From Saccharothrix syringae (GTDB lineage Bacteria > Actinomycetota > Actinomycetes > Mycobacteriales > Pseudonocardiaceae): a DNA stretch of 64,000 nt. Each line of letters opens with the position of its first letter. The first letter of the stretch is position 1. Where the stretch lies: positions 620,001 through 684,000 of the forward strand of contig NZ_CP034550.1 of the NCBI RefSeq assembly GCF_009498035.1. Reading direction: 5' to 3'. The notes under the pieces were generated by a model. That model searched no databases. It was not told the DNA's origin and saw only the letters and a list, made by a program, of their open reading frames with translations. Made by a program: the position numbers and the translations under genes. Below are positions 39,924-48,343 of the stretch, piece after piece.

Positions 39924-40826
39924 GTGGCTCGGCTGACCGTGGGGATCGTTGTGGCTGATGTCGATGATTTGCGGTCGGAGACGACCGTGAGGAGCAGGAT
40001 GTTGGGTGCCGAATTGAGGGAGGCCCGACGTCGTGCGGGGATGAAGGTTGGCGCCTTGTTGGAGGTGCTGGGTTTCTCGGCGCGGTGGTTGTCGAAACTG
40101 GAGTCCGGGCATCGGCAGACCGATGCGCGTAACGTTGCTCGTCTGCTTGGTGCCTACCACGTCGACTCTGAGACCTTCAAGCGTGTCATGGATTTGTGTC
40201 GTGATGTTGACGGCGGATATCTGATCCAGGGGCATGGCGTGGGCGGGGCCGATGAGGTGTCGGCGGTGCGTCGGCATGAGGCGGCGGCCCGGCAACTCTT
40301 CTCTTACGAGGCGGTGGGGGTTCCGGCGCTCGTGCAGTCAGAGGACTATATGCGCGAGCTGTTCGGGCGGAGTGTCCATCTGTCGGCGGACGAGGTCGAG
40401 CGGTGCGTAGCTGCGCGGAAGGCACGGCAGAAGGTGTTGAACGTCGGTGTGCCGGTCAAGCGCACGTTCGTGGTTCGGGAGTTGACCTTGCGGCACCTGA
40501 GTGGTGATCGTGAGGTGGCGTGGGGTCAGTTGATGCATCTGTTCTGGCTCGGCAACACCAGGAAAGTGGATGTTCGGGTTGTCGGGCAGGATGCGTCATT
40601 CGGCTACTGGGATCTGTACTCGTTCACGCTGATGCGGTCGCCGCAGTTTCGGCCGGTAGTGCATATTGGTGCTACGCCGTACAGTCTGCTCTTCGACGAG
40701 CCGCGAGACACTGGCTTCTACGAGGAGTCGGCTCGGTTGCTGCTGGCCAATGCGATGGGCGTGGAGGAGTCACGGGCGTTCATCGCGCACTTGGCTGAAC
40801 ACGTGGGCGAATCAGTGAGTGCATGA
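39924..40826 (+). CDS. XRE regulator with DUF5753
   Basis: A 300-residue WhiJ/Scr1-type regulator, like the one at 12371. HTH: MLGAELREARRRAGMKVGAL, then LGFSARWLSKLESGHRQTDA. DUF5753: FSYEAVGVPALVQSEDYMRE, then RKVDVRVVGQDASFGYW. It is the last gene of the pra operon (2-bp gap). No DUF397 partner follows. The GTG 39924 start leaves a 27-residue leader before the HTH, so a later start is possible. Confidence 0.82.
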   Translation: MARLTVGIVVADVDDLRSETTVRSRMLGAELREARRRAGMKVGALLEVLGFSARWLSKLESGHRQTDARNVARLLGAYHVDSETFKRVMDLCRDVDGGYLIQGHGVGGADEVSAVRRHEAAARQLFSYEAVGVPALVQSEDYMRELFGRSVHLSADEVERCVAARKARQKVLNVGVPVKRTFVVRELTLRHLSGDREVAWGQLMHLFWLGNTRKVDVRVVGQDASFGYWDLYSFTLMRSPQFRPVVHIGATPYSLLFDEPRDTGFYEESARLLLANAMGVEESRAFIAHLAEHVGESVSA

Positions 40827-41012
40827 CTCTCAACTGATCTTCTCTCGCTGGTTGGTGTGAGTCGCCGGAAACTGTCCGACAGTCTTGGCGGGCCTTGGAC
40901 TGTTCCCGGCGACTCACGTGACCGGCACACATTGGCTGATCAAAGGGGTCCGGTCGTGTCGAGGGTATCTGGCGTCGGGGGACGTGCGTCAAGTCCTGCG
41001 GTTACCCTGAAT

Positions 41013-41144
41013 GTGTGGAAGTTGCGTAATGGCCGCCCCTGTGGGGCGTGCGAGAAGTTCGGTGTCTATGCGCCTAACCAGCTTGTTTGCTGTGCGTGTC
41101 CGGGATGGCTGCCGTTGATTTCCACCCCCGCCGGGGGTGCGTGA
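41013..41144 (+). CDS. Small cysteine-rich protein (uncertain)
   Basis: A 43-residue frame starting at GTG just after a -10-like TACCCT (41003-41008), hence possibly leaderless. It carries CGAC and VCCACPG motifs, which could form a zinc knuckle. It ends in an overlap with an ATG of a five-codon frame that leads into the next remnant. Small Cys-rich proteins of this kind occur in AICEs. Evidence is weak. Confidence 0.4.
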   Translation: MWKLRNGRPCGACEKFGVYAPNQLVCCACPGWLPLISTPAGGA

Positions 41145-41161
41145 TGAGCGGCGGGGAGTAG

Positions 41162-41440
41162 GTGGATCCGGCTCCGTTCGTGGGCGCTCGGCCGGGTAGG
41201 GCGAAGTGGATCGCTGCCGTGGTGGCGCTGGTGTGGCTGCTGGTGCCGGCGTCGGCGGCCTGCTCATGCGGCTGCGGACGTGGCCAAGTATGACCGGCTC
41301 CGCCGATGCCCTCGCAGTCCTATATGGACATGAAGTGGTCGGAGGCGGCTGCGACGACGCGGAGGAGCACTGTGGATGCTCTGGCGACGGCTGGGGCTGT
41401 GTTCGGACGGCTGCGAAACGTTGATGCTCGGGAAGTCTAA
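41162..41440 (+). pseudogene. Remnant of an element transfer-type membrane protein
   Basis: GTG 41162, with GGGGAG upstream, opens a frame reading FVGARPGRAKWIAAVVALVW, then LLVPASAACSCGCG, with a stop at 41291-41293. Beyond that stop the same frame continues protein-like (MPSQSYMDMKWSEAAATTRR, STVDALATAG, VFGRLRNVDAREV) to about 41440. One membrane segment followed by a helical tail recalls small spread/transfer proteins of AICEs. Read together it looks like one gene broken by a stop or frameshift. The 41441-41805 stretch after it holds nothing recognisable. Confidence 0.35.
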
Positions 41441-41805
41441 GGTCGGCGGCGGGCAAGTGGTGGACGGACTCCGAGAGGGGCACGACCGGCGCGGGGCCTG
41501 CAGCACCGGGGCCAGGGGGCCGGTGCCCGTCCAGTCGGTCCTGATCGGCCCCCTGCGGGACCACGTCGACCGGTGGGGCACCGCGCCTGACAGCGGGGTG
41601 TTCGCTTGCCGGGTAGCCGTATGACGTGCGTCACGTCGCGGTCTCGCCATGGCTCGGAAGTACGTAGGCGGGCGACGGTGAACAAGACCATCGAAGGATT
41701 GTTCGACGAGTGACCCGCCAAGGCCCTCGGACCCCGTTCGAAGCTCGGAGCAGTCCGGAACCCCGGGGAACAGGGGCCGATCACAGCCCGCAACCCACGG
41801 AAAAG

Positions 41806-41844
41806 ATCAGGCCCCGAGCGCAAAGATGCAGCTCAGGGCCTGAT
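41806..41844 (-). terminator. tRNA-Arg terminator
   Basis: ATCAGGCCCCGAGC (41806-41819) pairs with GCTCAGGGCCTGAT (41831-41844) with one mismatch over an 11-base loop. On the minus strand a CTTTT run follows, so this is a good intrinsic terminator 19 bases after the tRNA-Arg 3' end. Confidence 0.8.
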
Positions 41845-41863
41845 TCACCCGGCGAAAGGTGAG

Positions 41864-41936
41864 TGCCCCCGGCAGGATTCGAACCTGCGACACACGGTTT
41901 AGGAAACCGATGCTCTATCCCCTGAGCTACGAGGGC
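41864..41936 (-). tRNA. tRNA-Arg (anticodon CCT)
   Basis: A 73-nt tRNA. Acceptor arms GCCCTCG/CGGGGGC, D-arm GCTC...GAGC, anticodon loop TTCCTAA (anticodon CCT, decoding AGG) and T-arm GCAGG-TTCGAAT-CCTGC are all in place. The CCA end is not encoded. The first anticodon-stem pair is T-T. It is the probable integration target of the element extending from its 3' end to lower coordinates. Confidence 0.95.
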
Positions 41937-42136
41937 GCGACACGCAGCCTACCCGGTCCCCCACCCCCGCAGCACCGAAGGGGGTGTCACCCGCCCGGCC
42001 GCAGCTTCGTGCACCCCCGGTGAGATCCGGCCCCACCACCCGTGGGCTGTCCGGGCGAAGTGGCCCCGCCCGTCTTCTCCCCGCGCGCCCCCGTGAGGTA
42101 CAGAGGGGGCACCTCCCCTCTGACGAAAGCCATCGC

Positions 42137-43033
42137 ATGAGCAGTCGACCCTGGCCCGACTTCCGCCCCGGCCCCCTCGGCTCCGCCCGCGCCTGGTGGC
42201 GCCGCGTGCGCACCAAGCCGGACGAGTACACGTTCGTGCCCGCTGCCACGACCCACCAGCACCCGTTCGAGTCGCCGTTGCCCAGCGCGGTCTACGGGCT
42301 CGACTTCCACGTCAAGATGACGATCCACTGGCGGGTCGACCTGACGACCGGCGTGCGGCACAACTCGCCGCGCAACGCGGCCGTCAACGACGTGATCCAG
42401 CGGGCCCGGGCGTTGACCGAGCGGACGATGCTCGTGCACCACGTGCCGCTCCAGCACCAGCTCGGGGACGAGCTCGCGGCCGAGCGGCAGGTGGAGGGCA
42501 CGCACGTGTGGGCCCGCGCCGACGGGGTGTCGCTGACCGTCAACGACTCCGACCTGGCCATGGCGCGCAAGCACATCGAGCTGCTGCAGACCACCACGAT
42601 GCGCCAGGCCGAGCGGGACGCGGAGCGGGCCGAGATCAAGTACCTGCGCGACGAGGTGCTGACCGACCTGTCCAGCGCGACCATCTGGTGGCTCATGCGC
42701 AACGGCTACCAGGTCGAGCAGGCCGTCTCGTTGAGCAGGCACCTCGCCGAGCTGGTCGAGATCGCCGCCGACCGCCGGGACCGGCACTGGGCGGACACGC
42801 TGGTGACCAGCTTCGAGAGCGCCCTGCCGCGCCTGGACGACGGCCACCGCACCGACGTGCGCCTCCACCTGGCCAAGGCGCTGGGCATCTACGGCGGTTC
42901 GACCGTGGCCGCCGAGTTCGCCGAGCAGGTGGGGTTGCCCGGGCAGAGCTACGAGCTGCCGCCCAACCACCACGAGCTGCCGCCGCGCGTCAACGGGGCC
43001 CACCACGCGAACGGGGCCAGGCCGCTGCCGTAG
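42137..43033 (+). CDS. SPFH-like cytosolic protein
   Basis: A 298-residue protein of uncertain family. Residues 15-180 carry a pattern like the SPFH/band-7 core: VYGLDFHVKMTIHWRVDLTT, then RARALTERTMLVHHVPLQHQ, VEGTHVWARADGVSLTVNDS and DLAMARKHIELLQTT. A charged helical part follows (MRQAERDAERAEIKYLRDEV). Unlike the protein at 31644 there is no membrane segment. The C-terminal 40 residues are Pro/His/Asn-rich. It is the first host gene outside the element. Function unknown. Confidence 0.6.
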   Translation: MSSRPWPDFRPGPLGSARAWWRRVRTKPDEYTFVPAATTHQHPFESPLPSAVYGLDFHVKMTIHWRVDLTTGVRHNSPRNAAVNDVIQRARALTERTMLVHHVPLQHQLGDELAAERQVEGTHVWARADGVSLTVNDSDLAMARKHIELLQTTTMRQAERDAERAEIKYLRDEVLTDLSSATIWWLMRNGYQVEQAVSLSRHLAELVEIAADRRDRHWADTLVTSFESALPRLDDGHRTDVRLHLAKALGIYGGSTVAAEFAEQVGLPGQSYELPPNHHELPPRVNGAHHANGARPLP

Positions 43034-43037
43034 CGCC

Positions 43038-43071
43038 GCCGGGCACCGGTCCACAGCGGACGGTGCCCGGC
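43038..43071. terminator. Stem-loop after the SPFH-like gene
   Basis: GCCGGGCACCG (43038-43048) and CGGTGCCCGGC (43061-43071) form a perfect 11-bp stem with a 12-base loop, directly after the stop codon. Confidence 0.7.
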
Positions 43072-43093
43072 ACCGCCACCGGCCCGAAAAGGT

Positions 43094-43131
43094 GGAAGAC
43101 CCCGGTCCCTGGGGGTGGACCGGGGTCTTCC
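43094..43131. terminator. Bidirectional stem-loop
   Basis: A perfect 15-bp stem (GGAAGACCCCGGTCC and its complement) with an 8-base loop, between the convergent SPFH-like and acylase genes. It ends 11 bases before the acylase stop codon and can serve both strands. Confidence 0.75.
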
Positions 43132-43142
43132 TGCGGACCGGC

Positions 43143-46100
43143 CTACGAGACGTAGACCTCAAGCTCGTAAACCGAGTATCCGTAACTCGTCGCCCTTTGG
43201 ATACCCGTCATTCGTACGAATCGTGCCGGCTGGGGTGTGAACGCCACGACGTCCTGCCCGCCGTCGCCCGCGGTCGTCTCGTGCACCGTCCGCCACTGCG
43301 CCCCGTCGACCGACAGCTCGACCCGGTAGGCCCTGGCGTGCGCGGCTTCCCACGACAGCACCACGCGCCCCACCGTGCGCTCCCCGCCCAGGTCGACGCG
43401 CAGCCACTGGCCGTCCGACCAGTCGCTGGCCCACCGGGTGTCCGCCCTGCCGTCCACCGCGTTGGCGGGCGGCGACTCGTACCACCCGCGTTCATGGCTG
43501 CTCGCGGTGGCGGTGGCGCCGGTGGCCAGGTTGCGCACCTCCATCCCGCGGCGGGACGGGAACTGCACGACCTGCTGGTAGGTGGGCCGGTTCTGCCAGT
43601 TCACCTTGTCGTGCGTGATGCCGCCCATGGCGCGGTGGATGATGCTGTCGGCGCACCACTGGTCACCGGCCGCGCACGAGGAGTCGCCGGGGTACACCGC
43701 CGTGGCGGGCACGGCCGCCGCCGCGCGCAGGCTGTCGAGCAGCACCTGGCGGCACGCCGCCAGCGCCCCGCCGCCGCAGTAGCGCTCGCCCAGCGGCCCC
43801 TGGACGTCCTCGCCGAGCACGGACCGCAGGTCCTTGTGCACGTAGCTCCACCACCCGTTCTGGAACGAGGAGCCCTTGTGCGGCGCGGTGCCGTGCGCGT
43901 CCGACGGCGGTTCGTCGACCTGGAGGGCCCGGGTGAGCTGCCCGTACAGCGCGTCGCCGAGCCCCGGCTTGAACTCGGCCTCGACCAGCCTCGGCCACCA
44001 CGCGTCGAGCACCCTGATGGCTGCGGCGTGCGCGTACGCCTTGCTGCCGCGCGAGGTCTCCTTGCGCAACGACCCCGAGCGCTGCCAGTCGCGCAGCTGC
44101 GTGACGACGGCGGCCAGCGCCGGGTCGGTGACCGGGGCGCTGTCGATGACCCGCAGCGCCAGCGGCAGCACCTGCTCGGCCCGCAGGTCGGCCACGCCCG
44201 CCTCGGCCATCACGCGGGTCAGTGACGCCCGCGTCACCGGGCCGCGCGCGATCAGCGCCCGCACCCGGTCGTCGAGCAGGTCGCCGCGGTGCACCGAGCC
44301 CATGCCGTAGCCCGACGCCGAGTAGTCCAGCGCCTGCTTGTTGTTCCAGCTGATGTAGTAGTCCTGGTTCACCGACTGCGGGTGCTGCGCGAACGGCGTG
44401 TAGCTCGCCGTGTTGCGGTCGGCGTCCCAGCCCTCCCACTCGTACGCGGGCTCGGCCTTCACCGGCAGGTGCGGGTCCACGGCGGCCTTGCGCACCGGGT
44501 TCGCGCCCGAGTTGAAGTACGCGGTGTCGCGCGAGTCCACATAGAACCAGTTGAACGCGTAGCCGATGCGCTCGGCGGCGCGCTGGAAGTCCTGCGCCGA
44601 CCGGATCGCGCCGGGGTCGTTGAACTCCTGGAACCCCAGGATCGAGTCGACCTCGTGCTGGTAGGTGGACCGCAGGGAGGTGTAGGCGACGAACCTGCCG
44701 CCCACCCGCGCGCGGCTCTGCACCAGCCCGTACTTCGTCCGGTACACCACCAGGGTGTACGAGCCGGCGGGCGTCGGGTCGGCGACCGTCGGCTTCCACG
44801 CGTTCCTGCGCTCCAGCCGCTCCATCGGCAGGCACTGGCCGTGGAAGAGGTAGTGCTTCGAGGACGCCGTGGGCGCCGCGCCGCCGGGCTCGCACAGCTC
44901 CACCGCGTAGGTGTCGGTGATGTCCTGGCCGGCGGAGGTGGCGCTCCACGAGTAGTCGACGCCCCGGCCCAGCTGCACGTACATCGACACGCCCGCGAAC
45001 GACACGCCGCGCGCCCGCAGGCCCGGTCCGTTGAGCTCCTGGAGCATCAGCAGCTGCGGCGCGAAGTAGCCGGTCTGCGGGCCCCACACGGCGATCGGGT
45101 TGCCGGAGTCGGTGTGCGCGCCGGACACCGCCAGCGCGTTGGACATGCCCTGCTTGCGGGTCAGCAGGTCGCGCGGCAGCACGCCGTCGGCGAACAAGCC
45201 CTCCAACGCCTTCAGGTCGTCCGGCACGTCCACAGTGGACTGTCCTGCTGCGACCTGGTCGTAGACCATGGGTTCCGGCGTCACCGCGCCGCCGTCGGGC
45301 AGCGCCACGCCCTGCGGCGCGGCGGGCGTGGTCGCGTACGGGAAGCGCTGCCCGGCGTGCAGGGTCAGCACGGCCTCCGGGTCGTTCTGCTCCCGGAACG
45401 ACCGCCACACCCGGTCGCCGGCCTCGGCGCCGTAGCGGTTCTGCGCGGCGAGCTTCACCAGCGCGTTCTGCACCTCGCCGCCGCCGCCCGCGCCGAACAG
45501 GCCGCCGACCACGGCGGCGATGGCGACCATGTCCGTCGGCTGGAACGGCTGGATGTCGTTCCAGTTGGTGATGGCGTCGGCGTGCCCGGTCAGCACGTAC
45601 TCGCCGGGGAAGTACCGCCCGTTGACCGCGGCGGTGATGTAGGCGTTGATGCCCGCGACGTAGTCGCGCACGTCCTGCAGCGCCTGCGCGCCGCGCGGGC
45701 CCTGGGTCGCCACCTGGTCGATCTGCCGCTGCAGGTCGGCCTCGGTGTAGGGGATCTGGCTGAAGAAGCTCTGCTCCAGCGCCCGGTTGCCCTCGGCGCC
45801 GCCGGCGAACCCGGTCAGCTGCCCGCGCCCGAGGTGGCGGAACAGGTCCATCAGCCACAGCCGGTCCTGCGCGGCGGCGTACCCGGCGCCGAACTCGGTG
45901 CCGGACCGGGTGGTGCCGTAGACGTGCGGCATCCCGATGGCCTTGTCGCGGACGATGGTCACGTCCTCGCGCGGCCGGATGGTGCTCTCCACCTGGTCGG
46001 CGGGCACGCCGAAGGAGGCGTCGTTGAAGAACGCGCCCAGCTGCTCGTTGGTCAGGCCGCCGTAGCCCGACGGCAGGGCGTCGTACTTGCCGAGCTGGTC

Positions 46101-46328
46101 CGCGGCGTGCGCGGGCCGGGTGCCGAACACCTGGTGGGCGAGGATGTCGGTGAGGGTGGCGTTGCCGTTCTGGCCCGGCGGCAGCACGTCGTTGCACTGG
46201 CCCAGGCAGTAGTCGTCGGGGGTGAAGGCTGTGGTCCGGATCGGCTCGGCCCGCGCCACCGGTGGTGCGGTGACGGCGGCGGCGGCGAGTAAGCACACGA
46301 CGGCGAGCGATCGGGCGGCTCTCCGCAT
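43143..46328 (-). CDS. Secreted penicillin-acylase-family hydrolase with F5/8C domain
   Basis: A 1061-residue N-terminal-nucleophile hydrolase. A signal peptide (RSLAVVCLLAAAAVTAPPVA) is followed by the acylase precursor. The new N-terminal Ser after self-cleavage is in KQGMSNALAVSGAHTDSGNP (about residue 395), and RDKAIGMPHVYGTTRSGTEF is the usual early block. A C-terminal F5/8-type C (discoidin/CBM32-like) domain follows (TASSHERGWYESPPANAVDG, then DTRWASDWSDGQWLRVDLGG). Family members cleave amides such as beta-lactams, acyl-homoserine lactones or lipopeptide acyl chains. GGAAGGAG supports ATG 46328. The appended binding domain suggests cell-wall or glycan targeting. Confidence 0.88.
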   Translation of the reverse strand: MRRAARSLAVVCLLAAAAVTAPPVARAEPIRTTAFTPDDYCLGQCNDVLPPGQNGNATLTDILAHQVFGTRPAHAADQLGKYDALPSGYGGLTNEQLGAFFNDASFGVPADQVESTIRPREDVTIVRDKAIGMPHVYGTTRSGTEFGAGYAAAQDRLWLMDLFRHLGRGQLTGFAGGAEGNRALEQSFFSQIPYTEADLQRQIDQVATQGPRGAQALQDVRDYVAGINAYITAAVNGRYFPGEYVLTGHADAITNWNDIQPFQPTDMVAIAAVVGGLFGAGGGGEVQNALVKLAAQNRYGAEAGDRVWRSFREQNDPEAVLTLHAGQRFPYATTPAAPQGVALPDGGAVTPEPMVYDQVAAGQSTVDVPDDLKALEGLFADGVLPRDLLTRKQGMSNALAVSGAHTDSGNPIAVWGPQTGYFAPQLLMLQELNGPGLRARGVSFAGVSMYVQLGRGVDYSWSATSAGQDITDTYAVELCEPGGAAPTASSKHYLFHGQCLPMERLERRNAWKPTVADPTPAGSYTLVVYRTKYGLVQSRARVGGRFVAYTSLRSTYQHEVDSILGFQEFNDPGAIRSAQDFQRAAERIGYAFNWFYVDSRDTAYFNSGANPVRKAAVDPHLPVKAEPAYEWEGWDADRNTASYTPFAQHPQSVNQDYYISWNNKQALDYSASGYGMGSVHRGDLLDDRVRALIARGPVTRASLTRVMAEAGVADLRAEQVLPLALRVIDSAPVTDPALAAVVTQLRDWQRSGSLRKETSRGSKAYAHAAAIRVLDAWWPRLVEAEFKPGLGDALYGQLTRALQVDEPPSDAHGTAPHKGSSFQNGWWSYVHKDLRSVLGEDVQGPLGERYCGGGALAACRQVLLDSLRAAAAVPATAVYPGDSSCAAGDQWCADSIIHRAMGGITHDKVNWQNRPTYQQVVQFPSRRGMEVRNLATGATATASSHERGWYESPPANAVDGRADTRWASDWSDGQWLRVDLGGERTVGRVVLSWEAAHARAYRVELSVDGAQWRTVHETTAGDGGQDVVAFTPQPARFVRMTGIQRATSYGYSVYELEVYVS

Positions 46329-46521
46329 GACGCGAAGCTCCTTCCAGGCAGGGATCGTGTGATGCACGTTACTCATCCGTAAACAATCGCGAAAGACCTT
46401 CGCGTTTGACCTGCGACCACTACGCCCGGTAGCCGGTTGACCTCGGAATTCGCCTGGCAACTGTCAACGGCCTCGACGTCGTCTTTCCGTGGTGAGATAA
46501 CGGTGAATTAACGTCAGCTTG

Positions 46522-46557
46522 CGTGTTCGTGCGCGATGCTGAACGGGTACGAACACG
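46522..46557. promoter_or_regulatory. Inverted repeat before the orphan NarL regulator
   Basis: CGTGTTCGT (46522-46530) recurs as ACGAACACG (46549-46557) with 18 bases between, 24 bases before the GTG at 46581. Possible site for the NarL-type protein itself. The rest of the 252-bp gap shows nothing firm. Confidence 0.5.
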
Positions 46558-46580
46558 AAACGCCAACGCGGGGAGGCGTC

Positions 46581-47228
46581 GTGATCAAGGTGATGCTGGC
46601 CGACGACGAAGACCTCGTCCGGTCCGGCCTTCGCATGATCCTCAGCAGCGCCGGCGACATCGAGGTCGTGGCCGAGTGCGACGACGGGCACCTGGTGGCC
46701 GACCTGGCGCGCCAGCACCGCCCGCACGTCCTGCTGCTGGACATCCGGATGCGGTCCTCCGACGGGTTGATGGCGCTGCGCAAGCTGCGCGCCGTGCCGG
46801 ACCCGCCGCGGATCGCCATGCTGACCACGTTCGACGTGGACGAGTACGTCTCGGAGGCCCTGCGCCTGGGCGCCTCGGGCTTCCTGCTCAAGGACACCGA
46901 ACCCGAGCAGCTGGTCCGGGCGGTGCGCGACCTCGCCTCGGGCGGCGCCGTGCTCGACCCCGGCGTGGCGGCCAGGGTGCTGGCCGCGGTGGCGGACGGC
47001 GAGCGGGCCGCGGAACCCGCGCGGCGCCTGCTGGCCTCGCTGTCCGAGCGCGAGCGCGAGGTGCTGGTGCTGATCGGGCAGGGCATGTCCAACGCCGAGA
47101 TCGGCGGCACCCTGCACCTGTCCGAGGCGACCGTGAAGGGCTACGTCTCCTCGGTGCTGGGCAAGATCGGCGCGGTGAACCGCGTGCAGGCGGCGCTGGT
47201 CGCCTTCCGCGGCGGCCTGATCGCCTGA
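46581..47228 (+). CDS. Orphan NarL/FixJ-type response regulator
   Basis: A 215-residue response regulator. Receiver: KVMLADDEDLVRSGLRMIL, phospho-acceptor Asp in VLLLDIRMRSSDG, Lys in GFLLKDTEPEQ. LuxR HTH: ASLSEREREVLVLIGQGMSN, then HLSEATVKGYVSSVLGKIGA. No sensor kinase is adjacent. GGGGAGG precedes GTG 46581. It is divergent from the secreted acylase gene, which may be a target (inference). Confidence 0.9.
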   Translation: MIKVMLADDEDLVRSGLRMILSSAGDIEVVAECDDGHLVADLARQHRPHVLLLDIRMRSSDGLMALRKLRAVPDPPRIAMLTTFDVDEYVSEALRLGASGFLLKDTEPEQLVRAVRDLASGGAVLDPGVAARVLAAVADGERAAEPARRLLASLSEREREVLVLIGQGMSNAEIGGTLHLSEATVKGYVSSVLGKIGAVNRVQAALVAFRGGLIA

Positions 47229-47246
47229 AGCCCCGACCGGCCCCGA

Positions 47247-47281
47247 CGCCGACCGGGCCGTCGGTGACGACCCGGTCGGCG
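47247..47281. terminator. Stem-loop between convergent genes
   Basis: CGCCGACCGGG (47247-47257) pairs perfectly with CCCGGTCGGCG (47271-47281), loop 13 bases. It lies between the NarL gene and the convergent hydrolase. Confidence 0.75.
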
Positions 47282-47289
47282 CGCGGTCG

Positions 47290-48258
47290 TCAGGCGCCGA
47301 AGAACGCCAGCAGCTCGCCGGCCACGGCGTCCGGCCGCTCCTCGGCGAGGTAGTGCCCGCTGCCCCGGACCACCCTGATCGCGGGGTCGACGACGTGCCG
47401 GCGCAGCGGTACCGCCAACTGGTCCGGGTTGTCCTCGTTGACCAGCCCGAGCACCGGCAACGCCAGCCGCGGGTGCGCCCGCCGGTCGAGGACGTCCTGG
47501 GCGAACGCCCGGTACCAGCCGTTGGCCGCCCGGACCGCGTCCGGGGACGAGTACGCGTCCGCGTAGATCGACCGGTCCCGGTCGGCGATGGCGCCCTGGT
47601 CCTTCAGCATCAGCCCGCACAGGTGGTCGACCAGCAGCCGGAACCGGCCGGCGAGCAGCGCCTCGGGCAGCAGCGGCACCTGGTTGAAGGCGAACCACCA
47701 GAGGAAGAACGGCTGGTCGGGGCGCGGCACCAGGGTGAGGTCGTACATGCTCTCGTCCGGGTGCGCCACGTCGAGCAGGGCCAGCCTGCGGACCGCCTCG
47801 GGGTGGTTGGCCGCGAGGCTGTGGCCGACCATCGCGCCGATGTCGTGGCCCGCGACGTCCACCCGGCCGAGGCCGAGCACCGCGATCAGCTCGCGGACGT
47901 CGCGGGCCATGGTCTTCTTGTCGTAGCCGGTCGCGGGCTTGGCCGAGCCGCCCATCCCGCGGATGTCGACCACGACCACGCGGTGCCGCCGGGCCAGCGC
48001 GGGCATGACCTTGCGGAACTGCCACCAGGTCTGCGGCCAACCGCCCATCAGCACCAGCGGTGAGCCCTGGCCGCCGATGACGTAGTGCAGGCGCGTGCCG
48101 TTGACGTCCGCGTGCGCGCTGCGGAAGCCGAGCGACCGGGCCAGCGCGGCGTCGGAGGGGACGGGGGTCGGGCGGGGTTCGGCGGCGCGGGCGACGCCGC
48201 CGGTCGCGGCCAGGGCGGCGGCCGTGGCGCCGGAGGTCAGCAGTGCTCGTCGATCCAT
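47290..48258 (-). CDS. Exported epoxide-hydrolase-like alpha/beta hydrolase
   Basis: A 322-residue alpha/beta hydrolase with a twin-arginine-like signal (MDRRALLTSGATAAALAATG). The nucleophile elbow AGHDIGAMVG carries Asp, as in epoxide hydrolases and haloalkane dehalogenases. The catalytic His is in RGSGHYLAEERPD, the HG-type oxyanion region is LMGGWPQTWWQF, and the cap region is Trp/Phe-rich. It is convergent with the NarL gene. The TetR gene 85 bp upstream reads in the same direction, and its operator motif recurs before this gene. Confidence 0.88.
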   Translation of the reverse strand: MDRRALLTSGATAAALAATGGVARAAEPRPTPVPSDAALARSLGFRSAHADVNGTRLHYVIGGQGSPLVLMGGWPQTWWQFRKVMPALARRHRVVVVDIRGMGGSAKPATGYDKKTMARDVRELIAVLGLGRVDVAGHDIGAMVGHSLAANHPEAVRRLALLDVAHPDESMYDLTLVPRPDQPFFLWWFAFNQVPLLPEALLAGRFRLLVDHLCGLMLKDQGAIADRDRSIYADAYSSPDAVRAANGWYRAFAQDVLDRRAHPRLALPVLGLVNEDNPDQLAVPLRRHVVDPAIRVVRGSGHYLAEERPDAVAGELLAFFGA

Positions 48259-48276
48259 GGTCGAAGATCCATTCTA

Positions 48277-48290
48277 GACTGGTCGTTCCA
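48277..48290 (-). promoter_or_regulatory. TetR operator-like site before the hydrolase
   Basis: GACTGGTCGTTCCA, adjoining a -10-like TAGAAT on the minus strand. It matches the site in the TetR gene's own promoter (GACCGATCGTTCTGG) at 11 of the first 13 positions. Confidence 0.65.
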
Positions 48291-48343
48291 ATATTCGGGC
48301 AGCACGCGGCGCCGGCGGTGCCGGCGGAGTGGGCGGAGCGGGT

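Larger units (their letters stand above)
35596..41906. mobile_element. Decayed integrative element (AICE relic) at tRNA-Arg
   Basis: The segment runs from a diverged copy of the tRNA-Arg 3' half (35640-35681, with related flank from about 35596) to the intact tRNA-Arg(CCT) gene (41864-41936). Both copies point the same way, as expected for attR and attL. The content supports this: a Pra-like activator, small HTH and XRE genes, cargo of different base composition (36.2-37.6 kb about 50% GC against over 70% around), and remnants near 41.2 kb. No integrase, RepSA or TraB gene was found. It is probably immobile unless helped by another element. Confidence 0.7.

Noticed and set aside
44289..46292. 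A 667-codon plus-strand frame
   Set aside because: Antisense shadow of the penicillin-acylase gene, with low-complexity Val/Arg/Gln sequence.
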